Below are positions 32,801 to 44,386 of a stretch of DNA of 64,000 nucleotides, one piece after another. Each line of letters starts with the position of its first letter. Position 1 is the stretch's first letter. The notes under the pieces are model-generated. The model was not told the origin of the DNA. It worked only from the letters and a program-made list of their open reading frames with translations, and did not search any database. This DNA comes from Synaphobranchus kaupii. Its lineage: Eukaryota > Chordata > Actinopteri > Anguilliformes > Synaphobranchidae. Position numbers and translations under genes: made by a program. Location of the stretch: assembly GCA_029718625.1 (NCBI GenBank), contig CM056376.1, positions 81,054,541-81,118,540 of the forward strand. The letters run 5' to 3'.

Positions 32801-33844
32801 GTGACTGAGTCTTGGGGTTTCACGTTTTACCCTTCAGTCCGGCTTATTGAACAACTGCTTTAGAATATCTTGTACGTATCATATGCAACATTTACATGGT
32901 ATTTGCACAACCCAAAAACCAAAAGAATTCTATTCTCATATCAAGCACATTTAAAATTCCTGAGCTGCAGAGTGGTGACCAGTGCGTTTGATTTAAATTC
33001 ACTTTTCCTTTGGCAGTGAGTTTTCAATTGCTGCCAACAGCTCCCTTCCTGAACTCAGACATAGTCCGTAAAGTTTGAAAATCTGTAATGCTTTTGCTGT
33101 CAGAGGAAGTGAAACTATATCACCAAGACAATTCAGTGACAAACACTCAGAGTAGAACACCAATTTTAGGTTGAGATAATTAGTCCTCTTTTTAAACGAT
33201 AAATGACACAAGTGAATCGCTTCAACAAAGTTTTGAGTGCTGGTTGAATTTTTTATGCTTAAACTTCTTCAGTGTCTTTTCAGTTGTAATGGGACAATCA
33301 AAAATGCATTTCAATTGCATGTTCCTGAAGCAGAGATATATTATTAACTCGATTTTCTCAGACAAAAATGCAGTCCATTTTGTGAAGTCATTTTTCCTTC
33401 AGCACTCACATTTTCCATCAGCCCAACAGAAGAATGCCGGTGAAAGATTTGTATGAGGGCCTAAAGAAAAGGTATGAAAGTACCAGGCCATTTCTGAGTT
33501 AGCCAACTATATGTTGGATGTCGATGGGTTCTTTCATTCCAAATTCTGGCTCATTCGGCAAAAATTAACTGTGGAACTGTTTGATTTATTCAAGAGGGGA
33601 AAAAATTGAAGGAAAAAAATAGTCACCGAAGCTGACGAGTAAACCAACAAAACATTATACAAATTGAGAACTACTTCATATTCCAGAAAGTCTGAGAGCT
33701 GCTTCATATAGTTTATATTCTTTAGTTATTTCTTAAATATATGTCTTTCTTAACTCATCTATGCATATATATATATACATACATATTTACTATTCTGTAT
33801 ATTATAATGTGGATATTCTCTATAAAGGATAGAGGTCAATTTAT
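26891..33844 (-). other. Candidate long 3' UTR of iqsec3
   Basis: From the iqsec3 stop at 33845-33847 down to about 26885, I see no transposon ends, no LTR and no coding frame, unlike both flanks. A 7-kb 3' UTR is possible for a neuronal gene. The sequence has AT-rich tracts and short homopolymers but no feature that proves transcription. It may equally be a short UTR plus intergenic DNA. Confidence 0.35.
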
Positions 33845-34312
33845 TTACACAAGGCTGCGGGAGCCACTGGAGTCCCTCCGCCGGGCGAGGAGTGGGTGGG
33901 GAGGCTGGGGCGGGCAGTACTGATGGGGGTGGTTGTAAGGCGGTGGTGGCGGAGGCAGAGGGGGCTGGGGGCTGGAATTCCCCCGGCTCCTGCTCTCAGG
34001 GGACCTCGCGGGGGTGGAGACGGTAGAGTGGATAAACTGGTGAGTAGGGGTCTGGCTGAGGAAGGCCTCCACGCGCCCGTGTCCGCCCTTGTCCAGGACG
34101 ATCACCTTGACGATCTGCTGGCACTGAATGAGCGTCTCCGGGTGCAGGTCGATGAGCGGGCCGGGCAGGTGGACGGGCGTGCCCACGCTGGGCTGAAGCT
34201 GCGGGTAGTACAGCTCCCCCCGGTGGCTAAGAAGGGCACCCGGGAGGGATCCGCTCTCGCTGTTCCGGGACGCACTGAGCTGGTATGTTTGAAGCCTGTT
34301 GTGAATTGACAC
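33845..34312 (-). CDS. iqsec3: iqsec3 terminal coding exon (proline-rich tail, PDZ ligand)
   Basis: The acceptor CTAG lies just before GTG at 34312; the stop TAA is at 33845-33847. The exon encodes 155 residues in phase 0: VSIHNRLQTYQLSASRNSES, a middle part with ETLIQCQQIVKVIVLDKG, a proline run (about eight Pro before YNHPHQYCPPQPP), and the C-terminus SGSRSLV. The last four residues RSLV fit a class I PDZ ligand (S/T-x-hydrophobic). IHNRLQ, CQQIVKVIVLD, PPYNHPHQ.CPP and SSGSRSLV match what I remember of vertebrate IQSEC3, which is why I choose it over IQSEC1 and IQSEC2. In IQSEC3 the tail links the Arf exchange factor to synaptic scaffolds. Confidence 0.85.
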   Translation of the reverse strand: MSIHNRLQTYQLSASRNSESGSLPGALLSHRGELYYPQLQPSVGTPVHLPGPLIDLHPETLIQCQQIVKVIVLDKGGHGRVEAFLSQTPTHQFIHSTVSTPARSPESRSRGNSSPQPPLPPPPPPYNHPHQYCPPQPPHPLLARRRDSSGSRSLV

Positions 34313-37300
34313 CTAGTTTAGAAACAGCCAGAGACAGTATTAAATGTTATAAGTACTTTCCTCCTCTAGGTCGATTAGCCCTCTGGTGTAAAACAACACA
34401 ACAGACATGCGCATAATATGGAGGCGTGCGACACAAAACGGGACCAGTAAGAACAGGTGCTGGGAGCGCTGGTGGGAGGGGTGTGGTTGTGACGTTGAAG
34501 GTGGGGAGGTGGGGGAGAGGGTGGTGCTTCTTTATCTAGGGTGGTGGTGTGGTAGGAAAGAAGACACAGAGGGCCTTGTGTCACCCTATTCAACCAATGT
34601 GGCACTAAGGGAAAAGTGTGTGGACTGACATAAACATGGTGAAGGATACCACAAATTCTGGCGCACAACTACGGGGCCAATATGCTTGGGGGACCAATTA
34701 GGAGATGCAGCAAGGGAAGGAGTTTGGGAAGGGGGGCAGTGCTCAGACAAGAGAGGGGCACTTTCACAAACGACACTCATCAGAATACATGCTTTCATTT
34801 TACATTTAAGATTCAACAAGTCTGGCCACATTCAGTCAGTACAGTGTTCTCAGAAACACGTGAGAATGTGGAAACCTGTATTTCTTTTTTCAAGGGGCAT
34901 CTTGGGTTCTTCTCTGAAAAATGTAAACCCAGGGAAAGCGTTTGGTTGGACATAACCCTCTGGTAAAGGCCATCCATGCTGTGCTTTGGTATGGCCAGCC
35001 TAACAGCTTCCTTTTGGTTTCAATTTCATGAATGTATTGAATTGCTCCAGGGAACTTTAAAACAATGTTAAGTTCCAGCCACTATACACAAGTAAAATAT
35101 CAACAGTAATGTCAACCATTTTTCAGAATAATACCCTTGGTACCCCTTTAAAGGTCACAAAGCTTTTTGTCAACTTTTAAGGGTATTATTTGTTTCAAAA
35201 CGGCTTTGGTCTCTATTGGATTATCATGAAACACGACTAGGCTTTGGATTTTCTTGAGGCTTTCAATCATTCACAAGCCATTTAACTTGGACAACATGTA
35301 CTGTATTCATTTGTGCTATGACATAGAACCAAATTGTGTAATTATTTTTAGAACAGGCTTACACTGTTTTTTTTAGTTTTTTTTTTACATTTAGCTCACA
35401 TTTTTTACCTTTTCCACTCACATAAAGGGAAAATTGAAAAAAAGGGAATTAAATGAATCAAAACGTGATAACATTATAACATGGCCATTATGTTACACTG
35501 GTCCAAATTTCAAGATAGTAAAAGTAAAAACTCAAAGAAACCTGACGAACATGCACTTGCAGTAGCAGTATTAGTATAGCAGGTAATTTAGGAGAACAAT
35601 TTGTTAAAAGTTGGTGAAATAAGCACTGTGAATCAGTTATGTTTCAGGATGTTTCAATAAAGACACAAAGCAGCCTGTTTCAGACCGATGTCCACATTGA
35701 AAATGCACCCTACACTGGGTGTGCCGTAGATTCTTAATCCACAAGCTCTATGGTGAAACTAAGAGGGATATGACTCGGCGTATGGCTCTATATTTTTTTG
35801 TCCTAGCATTCTCAGGAGTGTGCTCATCAAGCAATAATTTTATTGAATGTGCAGTATCTATTTACGGTGAGTGGGAAAAGCTGCCAGCCATTGAATTTTG
35901 TGATGTTTTATGAAGGCAACATCAGAGTTATGGCATTAAGACGGCTGGTGCAGGGTAGCCTGTTAATGTGGTCTGCAGCCACAGGGGTCAGGGTAGATGG
36001 CCATGTCCTGTTGGCCCCGTAGTGACATTATATGTTTTGTGATAATGAAGAGGTAATGGATGCAGAGGGAAGGTTTGTCATGGGCAAAGTCTGTGTCATT
36101 GGCCCCTTGAGCAAATGCACCATAGAGGTATGTACAGTAACTGACCTTCCTCGCATGCTGGTCTGCAGTAACTGTCCGTCTGACCTGTGATATGAAAATG
36201 CTCCCCCTGCTGGACATTACTGGTCCCTTCCAGTCACATGATCTCTATAGGGCCCTCAGTCACACTTTAACCCCATTAGGTTTTCTTTCTGAGGAAAAAC
36301 AACACTTACTATGCTTTCTAAAAGGTGTAACATTGATTAAAACAGAGCGTCGCCGAGAATCACACGGAAGGACTGGCAATAGAGAGTAGCATTCTGCCAT
36401 ATGTGCAACCAGAGCAATTTAACCAGAGGCAAAATAAGCAGTTTCCTAGAAAAGGTTGAAATTGTGGTCATTATTCTAGTCCGTGTTGACATGTGTATAC
36501 AAGCTTTGCCATCCGTTGGAACTGTCTGTGTCAGAGAGCATGTGTTCCAGCATGACCACAGCCCTCAGTCATTGACAGAAGGAGAATTCTAATTGAAGAG
36601 TGGCAGTGAATCTTGGCCATTTCCCTCTCAAGCTTCGTCGGTCAGAAAACAGTCGTTAAATGAAATTATAAGAAAAATACATATGTATTGGGGGAAATTA
36701 GCCGTTTCTGTCAAATGTGAAGATGGTAATTATTCAATACACTGCTTTGCTTCTATTGACGTTTCAAGCGTAAGTATGTTCCATTTATGTAGCATGTAAT
36801 TTGAAGACATTATACTACTACACATGGGCAGAGAATCTGTCTCAGAAATGTTGGTAGTGATATTGAAAAAAAATAGCTTTATTCACAAGGCATTGATGTT
36901 CTCTGACCGAATGGATACCCACATCCGTTTTTATATCTCCTGTTCAAGTGCTGCTTGAAAAGCTCATCATTTTCATAAATTGTCAGTTGATTTTGCACAT
37001 CCTGGATCTGAGATTATTAATTAGAATATATGAGCCTAAGTATTCATTCTAAGCAAGTGGCCTCAAAACTTGCCATGCAAGTTCCCGGTTATGCAAATAA
37101 ATACAATAGTGAATTCTAATATGTTCATCCCTGTGATATCATTTTTCTAGCTGATATCAGCGTTGACAATACACTGGAAAGACTGAGTTCCGTTATGTGA
37201 GGAGTTCATCGTCAACAGAAAGGACAGATCAGGATGCGCTGCTATTGCAATTATGACGACAATCAGCATTCAAATCGTTTCAGTCTGCTGCCTTCTCTCC

Positions 37301-38844
37301 CAGGGAGTCACAAGGGCATATCTATTAAGGTTATCTTTACCGTTTCTGTGGTAGAATGGGCTGACACCATCTAGAGCAGTCACTGATCCATAGAAAGGCT
37401 TTCTTAGTGATCTAATGATACTGTGACTACTTATATTACTGTAGGCACTGCTCCACTTTTACATTTCTATGTGATTTAGGTGGGAAAAAAAACAATAGTA
37501 AAAATATCTTCTGTTCCTGTGTGGTCAGAAGAGGTATTTCAATACTTCATGTGAAAATGTATACATTCATGTGGCAGGAGTAAACAGTAGTTTGTAATCA
37601 AGTCACCATGGAACATGTTTAAAAACATTTATATATATTCTGCTATATGTTTTTCCTGAATAATTTCCCACTGTTTACTCTCTTACAATACTAACATCCA
37701 CGGTTGAAAATTTCAGCTTTCATTGAATCATTAAACAAGGTTTTACAGCAGATTCAAATGCTACATCTGCCTCTGAGATGGCCATATTCATTGAAGTGCA
37801 GAGTGCATTCTGTTGGACTTATTGTTCATCTTGCATGTATACCTGTGATGCTTAATTCTCTGAACTAATACACAAGGCAGCTTTAAATTCTGGCTGGATC
37901 AGATTGGTGGTGCTTATTTGCATACTGTATAAGTTAAATTCAGCAGACTAAAACACTACCACTTCCTCTCTGTGTTAAAAGAATCACAGACACACCATGC
38001 ACACGCACACGCACGCACGCACGCACACATACCAGCCTTAACCTTCTTTCTCTTGCTCAAGGTGGCCCTGCACTAGAAGAGTCTCTGGTCACTCTTGTGT
38101 CACCCTATTCAACCAATGGTTCATATAAATACCTTCTTTGATATGTAATGTATTACATTTTATCTAATGTGTTTATTTTATGTAATAAATAAAAAATGTC
38201 AATTTTAGTTAGTCCTGGTTAAACTAACTACAAAGTTACGCAAGCAGTTATGAGCAATTTTCACCAACAAAAATAATTTCTCTGATCGAAGTAATGCTTT
38301 ATTCGAGCTGTATATCTTGGTAAGGCTGTCAAATATAAAAATCAGAGTAGTTTATCGGACTAGTTTTATTACTGTTGAAATGCTGAAAGGGCATAGCATC
38401 CTTTAACAAAAGGGTAAGACTGTCCTTACAAATTTCTCTACAGCTTTTTAAATTCTGACTCCACTGTTGTATTTACCACATTAATGCATTACTACTACAT
38501 AAAAATACTTTGTGCTAGCTAAGACCTCTGTGCACTAAATCCATGCTTTAATAACCTATTATATTAGATGGACCTCTTAAAAATCTGGACCTCAGTTTTT
38601 ACAGTACACGGTTCACATGTTCCCACCTTGTGGTACTGTATAGTCAGCATAAATTTAATGTATTCCGGGAGAGGGAATTACTTTCTTTATGAGATTGTCT
38701 TATACAACAAAATTTATAAGTGTTTACTTTCTATATTGAAAAAATTTAATATTCAAAGAAAAAACATTTATATTATGTATTTACAATATCTATGCTTTGA
38801 AGTATTATTTATGTATGATTTCCAGTCCTAGTATGTCTCCAAAT

Positions 38845-38884
<40 letters not shown>

Positions 38885-39184
38885 ATGTGCTTGTGCTTGC
38901 ACAGTGCACTTGTGTATGACTCAAACAATCACATTAGTAATAGAACATTGCCAAATGTCCCCTTTTTATATTTTATGTTCTCTTGTTCAAGGAGTATGGA
39001 GTAACGGGACATTTTTCAAAACTGCTGTCATACACATGGACACCTACAAAAGCACCTACGCACACACATTCTCCCACACACATATTGTATGCCTCTTCTT
39101 TAATGGAGACTAGATCTCTTGTCTTCTGACCGGCACACTGAGACTTACCTGTAATGGTGCTTCTCTGGACTTATGAGCACTTAC
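34313..39184 (-). other. iqsec3 intron before the terminal exon
   Basis: No transposon ends recognised. It contains a CA-rich tract near 37985-38030 and the GT repeat at 38851. The 24-base phrase beginning TTGTGTCACCCTATTCAACC occurs twice (about 34577 and 38096), which suggests a small dispersed repeat. Confidence 0.6.
38851..38882 (+). repeat. (GT)16 microsatellite
   Basis: Uninterrupted GT dinucleotides in an iqsec3 intron, followed by GCATGTGCTTGTGC. Confidence 0.95.
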
Positions 39185-39228
39185 CTCCACTGTGTTGTTC
39201 CCGCTCCTCTCATCAGGGTCCATCTTGC
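39185..39228 (-). CDS. iqsec3: iqsec3 small exon, 44 nt
   Basis: Acceptor CCTACAG before GCAAGATGG and donor GAG/GTAAGT. Completing the Gly codon left by the microexon, it encodes G-KMDPDERSGNNTVE and ends in phase 0, joining exactly to the GTG of the terminal exon so that ...NNTVE-VSIHNRLQ reads through. The TVEVSIHNRLQ junction fits the IQSEC3 order as I remember it. This is linker between the PH domain and the proline-rich tail. Too short for gene finders; placed by phase and splice sites. Confidence 0.8.
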
Positions 39229-40360
39229 CTGTAGGCCAAAGACAACTTTTAATTCAACCTACACATAATGCTCCTTTCAGCAGAAATCGCAACGCACAGG
39301 AGAGAAGCACGCTCCGTTATATGCCGGTGGTGACTGTCACTGCTGTAGCAGTTGGTTTGGGTGGAAGAGGTTTGGTTCTGCCTCCCAATATTTAAGTATT
39401 TAACTTGGCTGTGTACAGGAAATGACAACACACAGATAGGTAGACCTGTGACCTGGTAGAAGCACAGTACGGGACATCTTAGTGATCTGGCTGGTATGAT
39501 CAAACCAAATGCCTCAAGCTTCAATGTGGCTATACGTCGAGCTTAGCATTTGGAGCATCAGGCAAATCGTGAAAATATACTTTAGGCTATTCCGAAACGG
39601 TATCCACTAGTGTAACAAGGAAAGGTCAATATTTTAAAGAGACATCCCAGTATGTTTCCATTCAATATCCTTTTTTTAGTTGAAAGATTAATTCACTTTC
39701 CAAGAGGAATAATACATTTGTTCTCAGAAGCAGCCCTAAAGATTTTTGTGGATTAGAAAATTGGTGAAAGGTTTCCCGATTTTGTGACAGACAAATAATA
39801 TTCATAATTAAAACATATCATTTACTAATAACCTGTTTCCCCATTACAATATGTATATGGTGATCCATGAGCAAGACTGCAGCGATATATATTCGCTCTG
39901 TCAGAAATTTAATCAGAATTCATGAGCAGCTATTTGATCCTTCTATTCTTCTTACTTTCACAAGCATAATCTTGACTTTACTGACACAGCAGCATAAGAT
40001 TTGCACCCAGGGCATTTGCATCATTTCATCATTCGGAGTTAAGAACAAAGCAGTGTCAAAGAACAGGCATTCAGGTCACGATGTTGCATGCAGAACATCA
40101 ACCCGCAGTGTGGAACAGTGCAAAAGGACACCTAATTGGTACGTTTTTGGTTGTTGAGGATTTTTGGCTCGTAGTCGGGGACAAATATTCTTAAGAACCT
40201 CAAGAACACTTTTTCGATATAACGAGGAGCGGGCCTCAGTGAGGGGGGGGTGGGGGAGTGGGTGTGGGCGCGCTGCTGATCGAAGCACTACCTGGTGGGG
40301 AGCCCCGCTTCGCCCGTATCTCCAGCTGCGTGCCGTTGTTTCTGCCACAGTGAGCCTTAC
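39229..40360 (-). other. iqsec3 intron between microexon and 44-nt exon
   Basis: About 1.1 kb. No repeat or RNA gene recognised; a G-rich tract lies at about 40240-40270. Confidence 0.55.
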
Positions 40361-40384
40361 CCCCCTGCTGCCTCTCCAGCTCCC
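40361..40384 (-). CDS. iqsec3: iqsec3 24-nt microexon
   Basis: Acceptor TTCCACAG and donor GGGGG/GTAAGG bound exactly 24 nt. With the T carried over from the previous exon it encodes W-ELERQQG plus the first base of the next Gly codon. The exon is phase 1 on both sides, so inclusion or skipping leaves the frame intact; skipping would join GAA T to GC AAG, giving E-C-K. The residues WELE..QQG continue the helix that ends the PH domain and are what I recall at this place in IQSEC3. Confidence 0.8.
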
Positions 40385-42699
40385 CTGTGGAACACAAAAT
40401 CTATCAATATTCACAACTGCGAGGATGATAAAACAGCCCGTTTTCATACCAGAAACGCATGCGGAATAGACTGCTAGAAAACTTGACAATTAGTGAAAGC
40501 ACTTCCCTAATTGTGCTCTCTCATTTTATGGATTTGCTTGCCAGTTCCAATCAGGATTTTTCGACAACAGATTATGCAGTTTTTTTTTTGTGTGAGTGTA
40601 TTACAATTGGAAAAACTGTATGGGTGTGATTAGAAGACTTTGGCTTGCGACAACTCAAAACCTGCAACCAAAGATATTGCATTTTAAGGAATATGAATGA
40701 ACTGACATGCTGAACGAATCATATCATCTCCATCTAAGATTATAGAGATGTCTCTGCCTTATCTATGCTGCCTTTGCCATTGTCAGCCCTTTGGGGAAGA
40801 AACAGAAATGTCTGATGTTCATTTGCAAAAATCGCGATAATTTTCTCTGGTAGGATCCCTATGGAAAAAAATCTTTGCATGTAGTTTTAAGTCACTATGG
40901 CGAGTCACAGGAGCCACCTCTGTGTTTCTGTTCCCCCATGTTCATAGTGTGAACTATTGCCTGGGGTGAACTTCCCATGGTGTCTGCAAACATGTGACCT
41001 ACTCCCGCTATCCCTACTCAGTTATTATGAGAGCAGACGAGAAGTAGTAAACAATGACTGCCGTATTTGTTTGCTTTTATGTTTGTATCTGTGTATCTGC
41101 TAGCCTGGCTCCAATGCAAATTGAATCATGGTTATTCTGGGTTTTGTTGATAATGCACAGCATTGGCAAGCCTTCTCTTCTCCTCATTTCCTACCGTATC
41201 TATCTTGGGGCAATGAAATAAAATCTTCCCTATACACATTGATTTGTTTATATCTGAGCATTGTTTAAGTGAATTGTCTTCATCTAAAATGTACCGTAAG
41301 TCCCCAAGTCCTGATTCATGTAGCACTAGATTCATGAAGGACTACGTTTAGCTACAAGAGAAAATAGCCCCATGTGGAGGGGCATAAAGGCAAGCCTCTG
41401 TTGCAGTTGGTATTCAATCATCAGCAGAGCTGCCAAAGGAAATAATTCACTATGGAAATGTTTTGTGCATTTGCTTATTATGGATGATCCTAATCCTGAG
41501 ACACATTACATTTTTCTTCCATTGCACATTATGGATTTTTAGAACGTTACTGTTTGTGCTGATATCTAAGCTCAATGTCCATTCAAACAAAATCTGAATT
41601 CCTCTTGGAAAATAATCTTATACAGAAAAGAAAGTCTGGCAAATTAGCTTCCCAGAAACTATTCTCTGGCAGGTCAGCTTTTCTTGCAAAATTGAGATAT
41701 TTTTAGCGACTTCCTCAGGGTTTTTGTTCAGTATTATTTGTTAGAATGCTGAATCATCTTCTGATTACTTTTTCCATCTTGCTACTAGCTGTCAACAACA
41801 AACTAGAAAACCTTTTTGGCATTTAGAAAATTTTTATGCTGGTAAAAATATCTAAGCTCTGGATATCTGTCAAGAGATGGATGCAGTTCACAGAAAGGTT
41901 TTACTGAATGATGCTCAAGAAGTTGGCAAAGACAGAATGTCACAAACGTATAGGTGATAATAGCACCACCTAGGCCTGCTAAATATTCATTTATTATATT
42001 TACATCATATTCCCAATATTAAGACTGAATTTATTATTGAACTGTAATATATTAGATTTTCAGTTATTACATAATGAATAGCCATGACTAGCACCATATT
42101 AATCAACATCACAACACAGAACACAAAACAGCACAGTAGATGGGCATATGTATATCTACAAATCTGATACAAAAATACTTACTTGCATCACATATTCAAT
42201 ATGCATGAATATGCATTGTGATACTGTATCACAAATAGCAAGCAAGGTATTACAGAGTTAGGTTACATTAGCTTAGTTCTTCCTTTACTAGAAGATGATT
42301 TTTCAAAGGAAAAATTCAACCAAAAATGTAAAAAATACATTACAAAACAATATATTTTCACCATTTACTGATGATAATACAAACACTCCGAGGATGATGA
42401 GTGTAATTCCCTACTTTACAAGAAATTACTCCTGATTACATAGATGGGAATAACTCCACTCCTGTTTAATATAAACTGTACTGTACATCAGCATTTATGC
42501 TCTCAGAGACTTATTATCTTTTCAAAACTATTTAAAAGAATTTTAAAATCATATACAATTGTATACAAAAGTATAAAAAGTGTCGTGGTCAAATGATGAA
42601 TATCTAAGTGAACAGACAATAGGCCCACCTCTAACAAAGTGAAACATTGCATCTTTCTGCAAATTGTAAGACATGATTACTATTTATTTGTATTTTTGC

Positions 42700-43080
42700 A
42701 GCAATTGAAAAAAACAAAAAACTAAAGTGAATACGGCACGTGCAAAAGTTAGTAACACCTCTTTTGGCAGATCTATAACAGCTTCCAAACATTTTTCTGT
42801 TGCCAGCTTCCAAACATTTTTCTGTTGCACGTTTTTCTGTTCTTTCGTAAGAATTTTATTTCCCTGATTTCCTTGCAGAGATATTTGTAGGTGCCCTTGC
42901 ATGAACTGTATTTCCCAACAGATTTTAAATAATATTCAAGTCTGGGGACTGTGATGGCCATTCTTCTCAACCCTTCAACTTTCTTTCCTGTAAGTACTTC
43001 ATGGTTGATTTTGAGGTATTCCTGACCAACAAGCTCAGTTTTTGTTTCATTGATCATAGCACCCATTTCTAATCACTTCA
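42700..43080 (-). mobile_element. Probable Tc1-like terminal region relic
   Basis: The phrases CTTTTGGCAGATCTATAACA, GCTTCCAAAC, CTGGGGACTGTGATGGCCAT and GTACTTCATGGTTGATTTTG, with a local 27-base duplication (TTCCAAACATTTTTCTGTTG), resemble the non-coding ends of fish Tc1-family copies. No intact ends or TA duplication could be fixed. Confidence 0.4.
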
Positions 43081-43271
43081 GTACTGGAACTTTGATTGTT
43101 TGGTCAGACAAACAATTGTTTGCTTTGATGTTTTGGTCAGACAAATTGCATTTCAATGTATTGTTTTGGTCAGGGAATTACATTGCAATGGTAAATTGGA
43201 AAATCTATCTAACTATAACAGATTTTTTAAACGTACATTTTATAACTTACAAAAATGAATCAAACAATATA

Positions 43272-43794
43272 CACTGCCCGGCCAAAAAAAAAGTCGCCAT
43301 TGCACCCGTCATGCATAGTGCCCACTGTACAAGCCTCTGGAGGCAGTGTTATGATCTGGGGTTGCTTCAGTTGGTCAGGTCTAGGCTCAGCAACATTATG
43401 CAGCAATAAAATGAAGTCAGCGAAGTACCTGAATGTACTGAATGACCAGGTTATCCCATCAATGGGCATATGCCAGGATGACAATGCCAAGATTCATCGG
43501 GCTCAAATTGTGAAAGAATGGATCAGGGAGCATGAGGAATCATTTTCACACATGAATTAGCCACCAGATTCCTGACCTTAACCCCATTGAAAGTCTTTGG
43601 GATGTGCTGGAGAACACTTTACGGAGTGGTTCAAGATCTCAGCCAAAAACTTATGCTACTCTGGATGGAAATAAATGTTGTGACATTGCATAAGGTTGTC
43701 GAAACAATGCCACAACAAATGCGCGCCGTAATCAAAGCTAAAGGCGGTCCAACGAAATATTAGAGTGTGCGACTTTTTTTTTGGCCGGGCAGTG
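43272..43794 (+). mobile_element. Tc1-like transposon, internally deleted, with both inverted ends
   Basis: Ends CACTGCCCGGCCAAAAAAAA and the complementary GGCCGGGCAGTG are flanked by TA on both sides (43270-43271 and 43795-43796). The interior keeps the C-terminal half of a Tc1 transposase: [12 protein letters not shown], the DDN motif with [17 protein letters not shown], then DLNPIESLWDVLEN. Stops and frame changes occur after SFSHMN. The DNA-binding N-terminal half is gone. It lies in an iqsec3 intron in antisense orientation to the gene. Confidence 0.9.
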
Positions 43795-44224
43795 TATTTG
43801 TTAGATTAATACCTTCATATATTACCATAGTTTTGCTCTGCTTTTATACTTAAAGGCAGATCTAAATATTTAGGCAAGAACCGATAATGCGTATCATGTT
43901 CATCACAATGATTATGGAAATTTGATTACCAAAAATATATTTTATTAAAATCCTTTTATTCACCCAGCTTTTGCAACACTTCACAGTACGTTTGCAAAAA
44001 TACACAATCTTTTGCTTTCAGATATTGCTATATATTTAAACGAAACAAAAAACACTGCTGTTTAATATATATCATGCTATGTATCATTATGTTTTTAAAA
44101 GTCAGACAGATTTACAATGTATAGCAGTATATTTAATTTCCATGAGGGCGAGTTAAGGTCACAAGGCCCAGTTGGTTTCCCATCCTACAATGAGTCTGCA
44201 TACAGCCCAGCAGGGAGAACTCAC

Positions 44225-44386
44225 ATTCAATACGTATCTGCTCCATCTCCGACACCTCAGAGATAGACTCCTTCAGGTCCTCCACAAACTTCAGCAGCTC
44301 CTCTGCACTTTGGCCACAGAAGTTGAGCACCTGCTTCTTCTCAGAGCCAGAGTAGGGTGACACAATGGTGATCCCGTGGGGATAAT
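44225..44386 (-). CDS. iqsec3: iqsec3 exon, C-terminal part of PH domain
   Basis: Acceptor GCGACAG and donor GAAT/GTGAGT bound 162 nt. The exon completes a Tyr codon, then encodes [40 protein letters not shown] and [13 protein letters not shown], leaving one base (T) for the Trp of the microexon. This is the last strands and long C-terminal helix of the PH domain. [11 protein letters not shown] and EQIRIEW are IQSEC family signatures, and [10 protein letters not shown] favours IQSEC3 or IQSEC1-type sequences over other Arf exchange factors. Confidence 0.88.

Larger units (their letters stand above)
40385..44224 (-). other. iqsec3 intron with Tc1-related relics
   Basis: It holds the internally deleted Tc1-like element at 43272-43794 and an older DNA-transposon-like piece at about 42700-43080. 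The rest shows no recognisable feature. Confidence 0.6.
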
